NCBI GenBank assembly: GCA_012513815.1
Contig: JAAZBM010000010.1
Location: 20,708-84,707, forward strand
Direction of reading: 5' to 3'
DNA: 64,000 nucleotides
Source: Candidatus Sumerlaeota bacterium
GTDB taxonomy: Bacteria > Sumerlaeota > Sumerlaeia > Sumerlaeales > Sumerlaeaceae
How positions within the stretch are numbered: position 1 is the first letter of the stretch; every line of letters starts with the position of its first letter. This document shows positions 18,521 through 27,108 of the stretch, in pieces. The notes under the pieces are model-generated. The model worked only from the letters and a program-made list of their open reading frames with translations, made no database searches and was not told where the DNA came from. The position numbers were made by a program, and so were the translations under genes.

Positions 18521-20242
18521 ATGAAACCGTTTGATGAAAACATTACGAAGCTCATTAAGTCACGCTATCCTATTATCTACGTACACACATGGGAAGAAAA
18601 CAGGCTCATCGATACTGTCAAGGAAGTTGTCGAAAAAATCCGTAACGAAACCGTAAACAAAACGGATCGCAAAATCTATCTCTGGAGCTCAACAAAAGGC
18701 ATCGTCGAAACTCGACGCAAAGAAGGCAACGCCGAAAGCGAAGAACAAATCAAAGACACGCAAGACATCCTGAAGGCGCTGACGCAAGTCGAGCGGTGCA
18801 CCAACAACGCAATCTTCATTTTCAAAGATATGCACCAATACTTCGGATACTGCAACAGACCACCCGACAACGAAGTCATCAGAAAAATCCGCGACCTCGT
18901 CCCGACAATCCAAGAAGGAACATCCGCATTCATCACGCTCATCTTCGTCTCGCCGAGCCTCGTCCTACCGCAAGAACTCCAAAAAGATGTGACGGTGCTC
19001 GAATTCCCGCTGCCCACATTCGACGAAATCATGGAAATCCTCAACGGCATCATCGAGGACCACAAAGACCTTCCGCACGTACACATCGACCTCAACAAAA
19101 CGCAAAGTGAGCAACTCGTCCGTGCCGCAATGGGACTAACGAGTTCCGAAGCGCGGCGAGCCTTCATGAAAGCAATTGTCGGAGACAAAACCCTCAGCGT
19201 CAAAGATGTCGACATCATCCTCGAAGAGAAACAGCAAATCATCAAGAAAAGCGGAATCCTCGAATTCATCAACTCCGAACTCAAAATCGAAGATGTCGGC
19301 GGCCTCGAAAACCTCAAGGCGTGGCTCCGAAAAAGAAACAAGTCATGGCTCGAAGACGCCAAGAGATACGGCGTCCCCGCGCCCAAAGGCGTCCTCATCA
19401 CCGGCGTCCCCGGCTGCGGAAAAAGCCTCGTCGCCAAAGCCATCAGCACCATGTGGCAAATCCCGCTACTCCGCCTCGACGTCGGCCGCATTTTCAGCGG
19501 CATCGTCGGCAGCAGCGAAGAGAACGTCCGCAACGCCATCAGCACCGCCGAAGCGATTGCCCCGTCCATTCTCTGGATTGACGAAATCGAAAAAGGCTTC
19601 AGCTCCTTCGGCGGGCACAACGGCGACAGCGGAACATCAAGCAGGGTATTCGGCACGTTCCTCACATGGATGCAAGAGAAAACAAAACCCGTCTTCGTCA
19701 TCGCGACAGCCAACAACATCGAAACGCTCCCGCCCGAATTCCTCAGAAAAGGACGCTTCGACGAGATTTTCTTCGTTGACCTTCCCACCAACAACGAGCG
19801 ACAAGACATCTTCAAGGTTCACCTTGACAAACGCCTGCTCAACAAAGACGGAACACCCAAAGAACCCGAAGTCATGGGCAACTTCGAAATCTCGCAGACC
19901 GTCCTCTCGAATCTCGCCGAGCTTACCGAAGGTTTCGTCGGTGCCGAAATCGAACAGATTGTCATCACGGCGCTTTTCGAGGCGTTCGCCGCCAACAGAA
20001 GCATCACCTATGACGACCTCAAAAAGTCGATTCAAGACACCGTGCCTCTTTCGATAACGCAGGCGGAACGCATCATCACCATTCGCGAATGGGCAAACGC
20101 CCGGGCCGTCGCCGCAACGAGAAGAGAAGACCTCGTCGGCTACAGCACCGAAAGCCCCGAAACGAAAAACGAAACCAAGGAAGCGGCAACCAACGACGTC
20201 ACCAAGAAGCGCGGTGGAAGATCGCTCACGGTCGATATGTAG
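18521..20242 (+). CDS. AAA+ ATPase, Ycf46-like
   Basis: 573 residues; GGAGGG lies just upstream of the ATG. Residues 1-250 form the N-terminal domain seen in Ycf46-type proteins (IKSRYPIIYVHTWEENR, a degenerate first ATPase-like fold). The C-terminal AAA+ module is complete: DVGGLENLKAWL near 258, Walker A GVPGCGKS (295-302), Walker B SILWIDE (349-355), sensor ATANN near 395 and arginine finger RKGRFDE near 410. The tail is polar. Ycf46 is a plastid and cyanobacterial AAA+ protein of poorly defined function. It is the first gene of a five-gene operon in which every gene has a strong ribosome binding site and gaps are 11-25 bases. Confidence 0.9.
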   Translation: MKPFDENITKLIKSRYPIIYVHTWEENRLIDTVKEVVEKIRNETVNKTDRKIYLWSSTKGIVETRRKEGNAESEEQIKDTQDILKALTQVERCTNNAIFIFKDMHQYFGYCNRPPDNEVIRKIRDLVPTIQEGTSAFITLIFVSPSLVLPQELQKDVTVLEFPLPTFDEIMEILNGIIEDHKDLPHVHIDLNKTQSEQLVRAAMGLTSSEARRAFMKAIVGDKTLSVKDVDIILEEKQQIIKKSGILEFINSELKIEDVGGLENLKAWLRKRNKSWLEDAKRYGVPAPKGVLITGVPGCGKSLVAKAISTMWQIPLLRLDVGRIFSGIVGSSEENVRNAISTAEAIAPSILWIDEIEKGFSSFGGHNGDSGTSSRVFGTFLTWMQEKTKPVFVIATANNIETLPPEFLRKGRFDEIFFVDLPTNNERQDIFKVHLDKRLLNKDGTPKEPEVMGNFEISQTVLSNLAELTEGFVGAEIEQIVITALFEAFAANRSITYDDLKKSIQDTVPLSITQAERIITIREWANARAVAATRREDLVGYSTESPETKNETKEAATNDVTKKRGGRSLTVDM

Positions 20243-20267
20243 CGCAAATATACGGAGGTAAAAGAAC

Positions 20268-21032
20268 ATGTCATGCGTCGTCATCGGATTCCCAATCGGA
20301 CTCGCAATGTGGACAGCAATCGCTGCCGCATCAACACCTAAAGTGGTGCAAACATCAAAGGAAATATACAAAGACTGGCTCGCGTCAACTAAACTCGAAC
20401 TACCGACATCGTTCCGAAGCAGCAAGGAACTCATCAAAGTCGTCCAAAAGTGCGGATACGACTGCGTCAAATGGGACGGCCGATACAAAACCGAAATCAA
20501 CGGAACGGTCATCTTTTGGGAAAAAATCTTCGGACGATGGCACGCCGTCTCCGCCTCATACGACGCCCCCGTCGTCAGGAAATTCGTCGACAGAGTCAAC
20601 GACGAAATGAAGATGGAAATCTTTAACATGGACAAGGCGAAAAAGGCTCTCGAAGAGAGCGAAAAGGCGGCCTCACGCCTCTGGACGACCAGCTTCACGG
20701 ACGGCGATTTGCTCATCAAAGCCCTCGCGGACAAAGGCTTCTCCGCCAAACCGGATCCCGACGGCAACATCATTTGCGCCGTGGACGCCAAGTCCGCGCT
20801 CTGCTTCAGGCCCGTGGAAAACGGCCCATACTCCGTCGAAGTCAAGAACATCGACGACCTCAGCCAAGTCCATCGCGAGCTTGTCGAACTCGACGGCCAC
20901 TACAGACAGCTCATTCAACAACGAACGGTGCAGAACATCAAGAACAGAGCAAAGTCACGAAACATGACCATCGAATCGGAAACGGTTATGCAAGACCAAT
21001 CTGTCGTCATCGTGCTCAACGTAGAGGAATAA
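20268..21032 (+). CDS. DUF1257 (Ycf35-like) protein
   Basis: 254 residues, 25 bases after the AAA+ gene with GGAGG before the ATG. The N-terminus is hydrophobic (MSCVVIGFPIGLAMWTAIAA), followed by a central region with LIKVVQKCGYDCVKWDG and a C-terminal segment KNRAKSRNMTIESETVMQ then SVVIVLNVEE. This matches the pattern of DUF1257/Ycf35, in which a helical middle leads to a final beta-hairpin. The assignment is from remembered family features plus the Ycf46 neighbour, so it is moderate. A second GDLLIKALADKGFSA-like unit in the middle suggests an internal duplication. Molecular role unknown. Confidence 0.65.
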   Translation: MSCVVIGFPIGLAMWTAIAAASTPKVVQTSKEIYKDWLASTKLELPTSFRSSKELIKVVQKCGYDCVKWDGRYKTEINGTVIFWEKIFGRWHAVSASYDAPVVRKFVDRVNDEMKMEIFNMDKAKKALEESEKAASRLWTTSFTDGDLLIKALADKGFSAKPDPDGNIICAVDAKSALCFRPVENGPYSVEVKNIDDLSQVHRELVELDGHYRQLIQQRTVQNIKNRAKSRNMTIESETVMQDQSVVIVLNVEE

Positions 21033-21044
21033 AGGGCGAACTCT

Positions 21045-21824
21045 ATGGATAACGAATCGCGATTCGACCAATGGCAACGGCGACTTGACACCGACGAAAA
21101 ACAACTGGTATCTTTTTTCGACACAAAAGTCACCGCCTCGGACACTGTCTTTATCTTTCCCGACATCCCACCGGAAGTCTGGAAACTCACGCTAAATATC
21201 CCGGTCAGTAAGGACACGTGCGTTCTCGCCATCATCCTCATGTTCCTCGACGACTTCGACGGAACAAACGCCCTCATACTCACGACGAACGCGTTATGCC
21301 TGCGACAAAAAGCAAGAACGGTGACGTACCCTTACCAGACCAGCGCCGGAACTCAAGTCCCCGACGACATCATCGGAAAGATTAAAACAAAATACCCCGC
21401 GATTGCGGAATTTCTCGCGACCGTTACGGCGCCCGAATACGTCACGAACTTCCACAAGACGCTCCCGCACCAAAGTAGCACAAGCTTCCCGCTGATGCAG
21501 GACACACCCGACACGAACAACCTGCCATCCGCCCTCGAGAATTCACCCGCCACAAAACTCGACCCGACTCTCTCGTTCAGACTTGACCTCAACAACGCGA
21601 CCCTCGACGACCTACTCGAAATGCCCGGATTCTCGCTCGTCACGGCGCAATCGTTCATCAAAGAGAGAGACCGCCGCCACGGATTCGCCTCATACACCGA
21701 CATCGGCGAGTTCCTCGACCTCCAGCCGCACCAAATCGAAAAACTCAGAATGGAAACGACTCTAAACCCAATGTCGGACAACACCATTTCAAAGGCCTCA
21801 AAAAGGGCCATCGTTGACTATTAG
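21045..21824 (+). CDS. Unknown protein with C-terminal helix-hairpin-helix domain
   Basis: 259 residues; AAGGG precedes the ATG and the gap to the previous gene is 12 bases. Residues 1-130 are not recognised; they read as a mixed alpha/beta domain with FDGTNALILTTNALCLRQKA, which resembles a small nucleotide- or lipid-sensing fold but cannot be named. A Ser/Thr/Pro linker leads to a ComEA-type helix-hairpin-helix (about 185-245): LDLNNATLDDLLEMPGFSLV, then FIKERDRRHGFASYTDIGEF. Such domains usually contact DNA, RNA or protein partners. Third gene of the Ycf46 operon. Confidence 0.7.
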   Translation: MDNESRFDQWQRRLDTDEKQLVSFFDTKVTASDTVFIFPDIPPEVWKLTLNIPVSKDTCVLAIILMFLDDFDGTNALILTTNALCLRQKARTVTYPYQTSAGTQVPDDIIGKIKTKYPAIAEFLATVTAPEYVTNFHKTLPHQSSTSFPLMQDTPDTNNLPSALENSPATKLDPTLSFRLDLNNATLDDLLEMPGFSLVTAQSFIKERDRRHGFASYTDIGEFLDLQPHQIEKLRMETTLNPMSDNTISKASKRAIVDY

Positions 21825-21835
21825 GAGACAACACT

Positions 21836-22090
21836 ATGGCAAAGAAGAAAATCAAAATTCAAGTCATGAGCGACGGAATGATTCACACGGAAGTCTCGGG
21901 CATTAAAGGGAAAAAATGCATGGACTACATCAAAGTCATTGAAGAACTTGCGCAGATGACGACTATTCATTCTAAAGCGACTAAAGAATATTATGAACCG
22001 GAAGACAAGGTTTATCTTACTCCGTCAACCAATCAAACGAAAACAGAGGATGTCTTGCCCACTGTTCAGCAACAGAACAAAATGGAGTAG
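21836..22090 (+). CDS. DUF2997 small protein
   Basis: 84 residues; AGGAG precedes the ATG and the gap is 11 bases. The sequence has the DUF2997 pattern: a short beta-hairpin IKIQVMSDGMIHTEVSGIKG, then KKCMDYIKVIEELA and a TKEYYEPED motif. DUF2997 proteins are known to travel with DUF1257 genes. The C-terminal 25 residues are polar and probably disordered. The conserved single Cys (KKCMDY) may bear on the nearby radical SAM protein, but this is speculation. Confidence 0.75.
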   Translation: MAKKKIKIQVMSDGMIHTEVSGIKGKKCMDYIKVIEELAQMTTIHSKATKEYYEPEDKVYLTPSTNQTKTEDVLPTVQQQNKME

Positions 22091-22101
22091 GACCGCAACT
22101 C

Positions 22102-22770
22102 ATGAAGAGCATTGAAAAAGGCAATACTGTTCTTCGCGTACATCAATACCTCCCGAGAACCGAAGCCGAAGGACCCGGTGTCAGAGCATGCGTCTGGGTA
22201 CAAGGATGCTCAATTCACTGCAAAGGATGCTTCATGCAAGAAGCATGGGACCCAAATGCCGGCAAAGAATACGACGTAGAAGAACTCGCAAATGACATCC
22301 TCGCGCAAAAAGACATCGAAGGCCTAACCATACTCGGCGGCGAGCCTTTCGACCAAGCCCACGCCGTCGGACTACTCGCATCAATCATGCACGTACACGG
22401 CCTATCCGTCATGACTTTTACCGGCTACAAAGTCGAAGAACTCTGGATGAAAAACGACACCGACGTCAACGCCCTACTCAACGCCACGGACCTGCTCGTT
22501 GACAGCCCGTTCATTCTCGAACTCGAATCGAACGACAGGCCATGGGTTGGCTCATCGAACCAGCGCTTCCACTTCCTCAGCAGCAGATACATCGACCTCA
22601 AGGACTCGCTACACACAATCAAAAACAAAATCGAAGTCCGCATCGACAAAAACGGACAATACAAAATCAACGGCATGGCGAGTAAGAAAATCCGAGACGA
22701 GATGTTTGACAAACTCCGCTGCCCCCAAAATAACTCAATCCCAATATCTGAGCCTAAACCGAGAGAATAA
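22102..22770 (+). CDS. Radical SAM 4Fe-4S protein, activating-enzyme type
   Basis: 222 residues; a GGAGTAGGA purine stretch precedes the ATG and the gap is 11 bases. The cluster motif CSIHCKGC (Cx3Cx2C, Cys36/40/43) sits in the GPGVRACVWVQGC context of NrdG/PflA-type activating enzymes. GGEPF is the SAM-binding GGE motif. It should bind one 4Fe-4S cluster and cleave SAM to make a radical. No anaerobic ribonucleotide reductase or glycyl-radical enzyme gene is nearby, so the target may be one of the operon proteins or something encoded elsewhere. Last gene of the Ycf46 operon. Confidence 0.88.
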   Translation: MKSIEKGNTVLRVHQYLPRTEAEGPGVRACVWVQGCSIHCKGCFMQEAWDPNAGKEYDVEELANDILAQKDIEGLTILGGEPFDQAHAVGLLASIMHVHGLSVMTFTGYKVEELWMKNDTDVNALLNATDLLVDSPFILELESNDRPWVGSSNQRFHFLSSRYIDLKDSLHTIKNKIEVRIDKNGQYKINGMASKKIRDEMFDKLRCPQNNSIPISEPKPRE

Positions 22771-22847
22771 TTCGGAATTATCTCACAAACAAATTTTACT
22801 TTTTGACAGCAATAGCAAAAAACTTTATTACGAAAGCTTGAATAACC

Positions 22848-23819
22848 ATGTCTGTAGATATGCCTTTAGAAGAACTTTTGAAATACAACGGAACAAATGC
22901 CAGACCTAACGACTACGATGAATACTGGCAAAAGGCACTCGACGAACTCGACAACACAGCGCCATCGGTCAGACTGACACCCGCCGAATGGCAAATTCCA
23001 AATTTCGTCTGCAGAGACCTCTGGTTCCACGGCGTCCGAGGCGGCAAAATCTACGCGAAAGCGGTCAGACCGGCCGGCACGGAAAACACAAAACTCCCCG
23101 CCCTCCTTCTCTTCCATGGTTACAGTGGCGCAAGCGAACCTTGGCAATACATGTTGGGATTCGCAGGCATCGGATTCGAAGTCTTCTACATGGACTGTCG
23201 CGGACAGGCCGGCGCAAGCTACGACGACAACGGCAACAGAGGACGCACACACTTCGGAACGCTCATGAAAGGTGTCATGGACGGAGACCCACAGCGCCTT
23301 GCGTTCAGACACATCTATCTTGACACGGCGCAGCTCGCCAGAATCGTCATGAACCTCCCCGGGATCGACCCGGACAGAGTCGCCGTCTACGGCCAGTCAC
23401 AAGGAGGAGCGCTCTCCGTCACATGCGCCGCGCTCGAACAAAGAATCGCCTACTGCGCCCCCGTATTCCCATACCTCAGCGACCACAAAAGAGTCTACGA
23501 TCTCGCCTTCCCGGTCGGTGTCAACGAGGAAATCAACTACTGGTTCAGAACATACGACCCACAGCACAAGAGAGAAGATTGGCTCTTCGAACAACTCGGC
23601 TACGTCGACATTCAGTTCCTCGCGCCACGTATCAAAGCCAAAACGCTCATGATGTGCGGACTCAAAGACACCTGTTGCCCGCCCTCATCGCAGTTCGCGA
23701 TGTACAACAAAATCACCGCGCCCAAGCAACTCAGAGTCTTCCCGGACTTCATCCACGAAACGTTGCCCAACCAAGCGGACGAAATGCTGCAGTGGCTCTT
23801 GCCGCAGATTTTGGCATAA
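22848..23819 (+). CDS. Acetyl-xylan esterase / cephalosporin-C deacetylase family hydrolase
   Basis: 323 residues, the usual length of the AXE1 (CE7) family. The triad is visible: Ser184 in YGQSQGG, Asp274 in GLKDTCCPP and His303 in FIHETLP. The family hallmark DxxCCPP is intact, as is the RGQ oxyanion region (MDCRGQAG). It removes acetyl groups from xylo-oligosaccharides or similar acetylated sugars. There is no signal peptide, so it acts in the cytoplasm as CE7 enzymes do. No clear ribosome binding site. It lies 77 bases after the radical SAM gene and is probably a separate unit. Confidence 0.9.
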   Translation: MSVDMPLEELLKYNGTNARPNDYDEYWQKALDELDNTAPSVRLTPAEWQIPNFVCRDLWFHGVRGGKIYAKAVRPAGTENTKLPALLLFHGYSGASEPWQYMLGFAGIGFEVFYMDCRGQAGASYDDNGNRGRTHFGTLMKGVMDGDPQRLAFRHIYLDTAQLARIVMNLPGIDPDRVAVYGQSQGGALSVTCAALEQRIAYCAPVFPYLSDHKRVYDLAFPVGVNEEINYWFRTYDPQHKREDWLFEQLGYVDIQFLAPRIKAKTLMMCGLKDTCCPPSSQFAMYNKITAPKQLRVFPDFIHETLPNQADEMLQWLLPQILA

Positions 23820-23988
23820 ATCGCAACGCGACAAACACACCTAAACAAACGGACATGAAGCACCAACATCATGCCCACAATGGACTGTACGCTACCTTTC
23901 CTAAATGAAAACCATAGCATACAGGTAATTTATTCTGTTTTGAGATTCCACCAAACTATTGCGATAAGGCAACACAAATAATCCCATC

Positions 23989-26316
23989 ATGACCGACATC
24001 AAAAAAGCACAAAAGCCCAAAGTAAAAGACTACGGGAATTTCCTCGCGCTATGGAGAATGCTGCTCTATCTCAGAGGATACAAACTCGCGCTCTTCCTGA
24101 TGCTCATGTGCATGATTGGTGAAGCGCTCGCGACCATGGGCACTCTCTCCCTCATCAAACCCATGACCGACCTCATGTTCACAGGACGACTGATTGACAG
24201 ACCCGAAGAAGGAAAACTCTCGCACTTTGTCCTCGGCCGCCCGAACGAGAGCGCCAACTCCGAGACCGTCGGCGTTGTCGGCGTCGGAGGCATGGAAGAC
24301 CAGACCGTCCGAAGCATCCGCTCATTCTTCACGCAATACATCACCCCGCAAACGACAACCGTCGCCATTGACCTCACACGAGTCGAGGGCATCGGTCCCG
24401 AAGGATGGTCCGCGATAGCGCTCGGCCAAACAATGGCAGACCAAACAACCGGAACAAAACTCATCGTCGCCCTGCCGCAAAACATCGAATTCCCCGAGAG
24501 TGTCACCACGGCGTCCCAACACTCGATATGCCTCACAACGACATCACAAACATGGCAAACTTGCCTGACGCAAATCATCCGAGACGCCGAAGTCCCGCCA
24601 TCGCCCAAACAAGACATCGCCATCGCCGCGAACTCCTTCAAGGCAAAGGCATACGACGCCATCATGCCCTACATCGGATACATCGAGCGATACAGCAAAG
24701 GCAACCTCTTCATGGTAATGGGCATGCTACTCGGCGTCATGCTATTCTTCGCGCTCCTCATGGCGATCTTCGGATACGGCCTCAACTACTACGCCAGCAT
24801 GCTTGCCAGAATCGTCGCCATCAAGATGCAAGAAGAACTTTTCGCGCGATCCATGCAACAGGACGTCGCGTACTTCGCGCGAAAGCGGGACGCCGACCTC
24901 ATGAGCATTGTCATGAGCGACACCGTCGTTGTGACTGACACCGTCGAAATCATTTTCTCCGGCCTCGTCAGAACCCCCATTACACTCGTCACACTACTCA
25001 TCGCGATGCTCATCATCTCGCCCAAGCTCACCTTATTCTGCATGACCGTCCTACCCGTCATGGGCATACTCATCGCCCTCCTCGGCAGAACCGTCAGACG
25101 CTACGGCAGAACAATGAGAGAAAGAGCCGCTGACCAGAATGTCGTCGTACAGGAAGCCTACACCGGCATCAGAGTCATCAAGGCATTCAACACCGAAGCA
25201 CGAGAAGCAAGCAGATTCCACGTACTCAACAACAGGCTCATGCGAGACTTCAAGAGAGTCGTCATCGCCACAGAAGCCGGCGAAAGAGCAATCAGGCTAC
25301 TCGGATTCATCACCATCGGCCTCATGATATTCTTCGGAGGCTGGATTGTCCTCGGCACACGCGAACTCTCCGCATCCGACTTCACACTCTTCGTCGCCCT
25401 ACTCTCCCAAGTCTTCAGGCCTCTGCAAGCAATCAGCAAAACAAACAGCAGACTCCAGCGGGGACTGGCATGTTGCGACCGTATCTATGCGGTACTCGAT
25501 GAAGAACCGACAATCGTCGACGCGCCCGACGCGACCGCAATGCCTAAAATCGCCAAAGAGATTCAGTTCAAAAACCTCTGCTTCAGATACGACAACACCG
25601 ACCACGACACACTCTGCGACATCAACATCACTGTCCCGTGTGGACAAAAAGTGGCAATCGTCGGCGAAACCGGCTCAGGCAAAAGCACTCTCGTCAACCT
25701 GCTACCAAGATTCTTTGACCCCACCAAAGGCCAAATACTCATCGACTCAAGAGACATCCGCACCGTAACGCAAGCATCACTCCGCGACCAAATTGCGCTC
25801 ATTACGCAAGAGACGGTTCTCTTCGACGACACCGTGGCCAACAATATCGCCTACGGAAAACCGGACGCCACAAAAGAGGAAATCATCGAAGCCGCTAAAC
25901 AGGCAAACGCCCACAAGTTCATCACCGAAAGACTCGACAACGCCTACGACACCATCATCGGAACACGGGGCGGCAGACTCTCCGGAGGCGAAAGACAAAG
26001 ACTGGCAATTGCCCGCGCAATCCTCAAAAACGCCCCGATTCTGATTCTCGACGAAGCAACAAGCGCGCTCGACACTGAAACCGAAAGCCTCATCCAAGAA
26101 GCCCTCGACAGAGTCATGATTGGCAGAACCGTTTTCGTCATCGCGCACAGACTCAGCACCATCAGAAACTGCGACATCATCTACGTAATGGACAAAGGAC
26201 AAATCGTCGAAAGCGGGTCACAACAAGAACTGCTCGACATCCCAAACGGACGTTACGCAAGATTCTACAACATCCAGTTCGGCGGTGGCAACAACAACCA
26301 CGAAACAAACAACTAA
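23989..26316 (+). CDS. MsbA-type ABC exporter with STAS-like insertion
   Basis: 775 residues, about 180 longer than typical MsbA half-transporters. TM1 is near 32-60 and the remaining spans lie between 240 and 480. The nucleotide-binding domain has Walker A GETGSGKST (559-567), signature LSGGERQR, Walker B ILILDEATSALD and the H-loop IAHRLST. It should work as a homodimer exporting lipid or another amphipathic substrate. The extra length sits between TM1 and TM2 (about 70-235). Part of this reads like a STAS domain: VAIDLTRVEGIGPEGWSAI then KLIVALP, with the usual DSSG replaced by GPEG. A hairpin terminator follows. Confidence 0.9.
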   Translation: MTDIKKAQKPKVKDYGNFLALWRMLLYLRGYKLALFLMLMCMIGEALATMGTLSLIKPMTDLMFTGRLIDRPEEGKLSHFVLGRPNESANSETVGVVGVGGMEDQTVRSIRSFFTQYITPQTTTVAIDLTRVEGIGPEGWSAIALGQTMADQTTGTKLIVALPQNIEFPESVTTASQHSICLTTTSQTWQTCLTQIIRDAEVPPSPKQDIAIAANSFKAKAYDAIMPYIGYIERYSKGNLFMVMGMLLGVMLFFALLMAIFGYGLNYYASMLARIVAIKMQEELFARSMQQDVAYFARKRDADLMSIVMSDTVVVTDTVEIIFSGLVRTPITLVTLLIAMLIISPKLTLFCMTVLPVMGILIALLGRTVRRYGRTMRERAADQNVVVQEAYTGIRVIKAFNTEAREASRFHVLNNRLMRDFKRVVIATEAGERAIRLLGFITIGLMIFFGGWIVLGTRELSASDFTLFVALLSQVFRPLQAISKTNSRLQRGLACCDRIYAVLDEEPTIVDAPDATAMPKIAKEIQFKNLCFRYDNTDHDTLCDINITVPCGQKVAIVGETGSGKSTLVNLLPRFFDPTKGQILIDSRDIRTVTQASLRDQIALITQETVLFDDTVANNIAYGKPDATKEEIIEAAKQANAHKFITERLDNAYDTIIGTRGGRLSGGERQRLAIARAILKNAPILILDEATSALDTETESLIQEALDRVMIGRTVFVIAHRLSTIRNCDIIYVMDKGQIVESGSQQELLDIPNGRYARFYNIQFGGGNNNHETNN

Positions 26317-26348
26317 ACACAACAGCAAACAGCACAAATAATAAACTG

Positions 26349-26384
26349 ACAGCCTACCCGGAATCTCCGAGTAGGCTGTTCAAT
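26349..26384. terminator. Hairpin terminator between exporter and pseudopilin genes
   Basis: ACAGCCTAC (26349-26357) pairs perfectly with GTAGGCTGT (26371-26379) across a 13-base loop. The two flanking genes converge, so it may serve both, although the T-run is short. Confidence 0.7.
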
Positions 26385-26430
26385 TAAGGACCTACACGAG
26401 AAGCGCCGTTGCGCCCCTCATCAAAACCAA

Positions 26431-27012
26431 TTACATTGAGAAGTTGGTAACATCGTCTTCATCAAGACCACGAGCTGAACCGGCCTCGGTCACACCATTC
26501 GGGCCACAAGAATAAATCTGCACACCGGCCTGATTGAAGAAGTTATCCTTGAACGGACCTTCCTGAATCTTGCTACCGCCATTGGCCTCGCCATACTTCT
26601 CGCTCGAGATAAAGCTATAAGGCATACCCCATGGGTCGATGATGTTGACTTGCTCGGCAACCGAAGCAGACGTCTGGGAATCAAGCTTGTTCATCTGAAT
26701 GTTCAGATAAGGGCCTTTCCAATTCGGCAAGTTCGCAACGTTGTAAACAACATCCGAGTGGAACAAACCGGTGCCAAAACCGGAACCATCCGCCAGCAAA
26801 CTCCCTGTGCTCGGGTAACGACCGACATCCAACTTATAACGCTCAGCGGCAAGCGACATTTCGCGAATATCCGAAGCGGCCGTAGCGACGCGAGCATTAT
26901 CAACTTCTTTAATATAAACACCCGTGATCATCGTCGCGAGCATCATGATAATCATGATAACAACCAGCATCTCCAAAAGGGTGAATGCTTTTGCTGAACT
27001 ATTTCTTCTCAT
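26431..27012 (-). CDS. GspG-like pseudopilin, copy 1
   Basis: 193 residues. A type IV prepilin leader ends in KA|FTLLEMLVVI: the +5 Glu is present but the -1 residue is Ala instead of the usual Gly. A long hydrophobic helix follows, then RVATAASDIREMSLAAERY and DVGRYPSTGSLL, as in GspG, and DPWGMPYSF. The end GPNGVTEAGSARGLDEDDV matches the calcium-binding C-terminal loop of GspG major pseudopilins. A structural subunit of a type II secretion-like pseudopilus is inferred. Last gene of the five-pseudopilin cluster on the minus strand. Confidence 0.88.
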   Translation of the reverse strand: MRRNSSAKAFTLLEMLVVIMIIMMLATMITGVYIKEVDNARVATAASDIREMSLAAERYKLDVGRYPSTGSLLADGSGFGTGLFHSDVVYNVANLPNWKGPYLNIQMNKLDSQTSASVAEQVNIIDPWGMPYSFISSEKYGEANGGSKIQEGPFKDNFFNQAGVQIYSCGPNGVTEAGSARGLDEDDVTNFSM

Positions 27013-27108
27013 TAGGTAGTACCTGTCCTTCTTGTTATGTTTTTCTCTTATTTGTAGTATATAATCACTAATAGCTGATTAACAATGTTTTGCGCGATTA
27101 ATTGCAAC

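Noticed and set aside
22771..22847. Extension of the Ycf46 operon to the acetyl-xylan-esterase-like gene
   Set aside because: The gap is 77 bases, A+T-rich and without a strong ribosome binding site, unlike the 11-25 base gaps inside the operon; function is unrelated.
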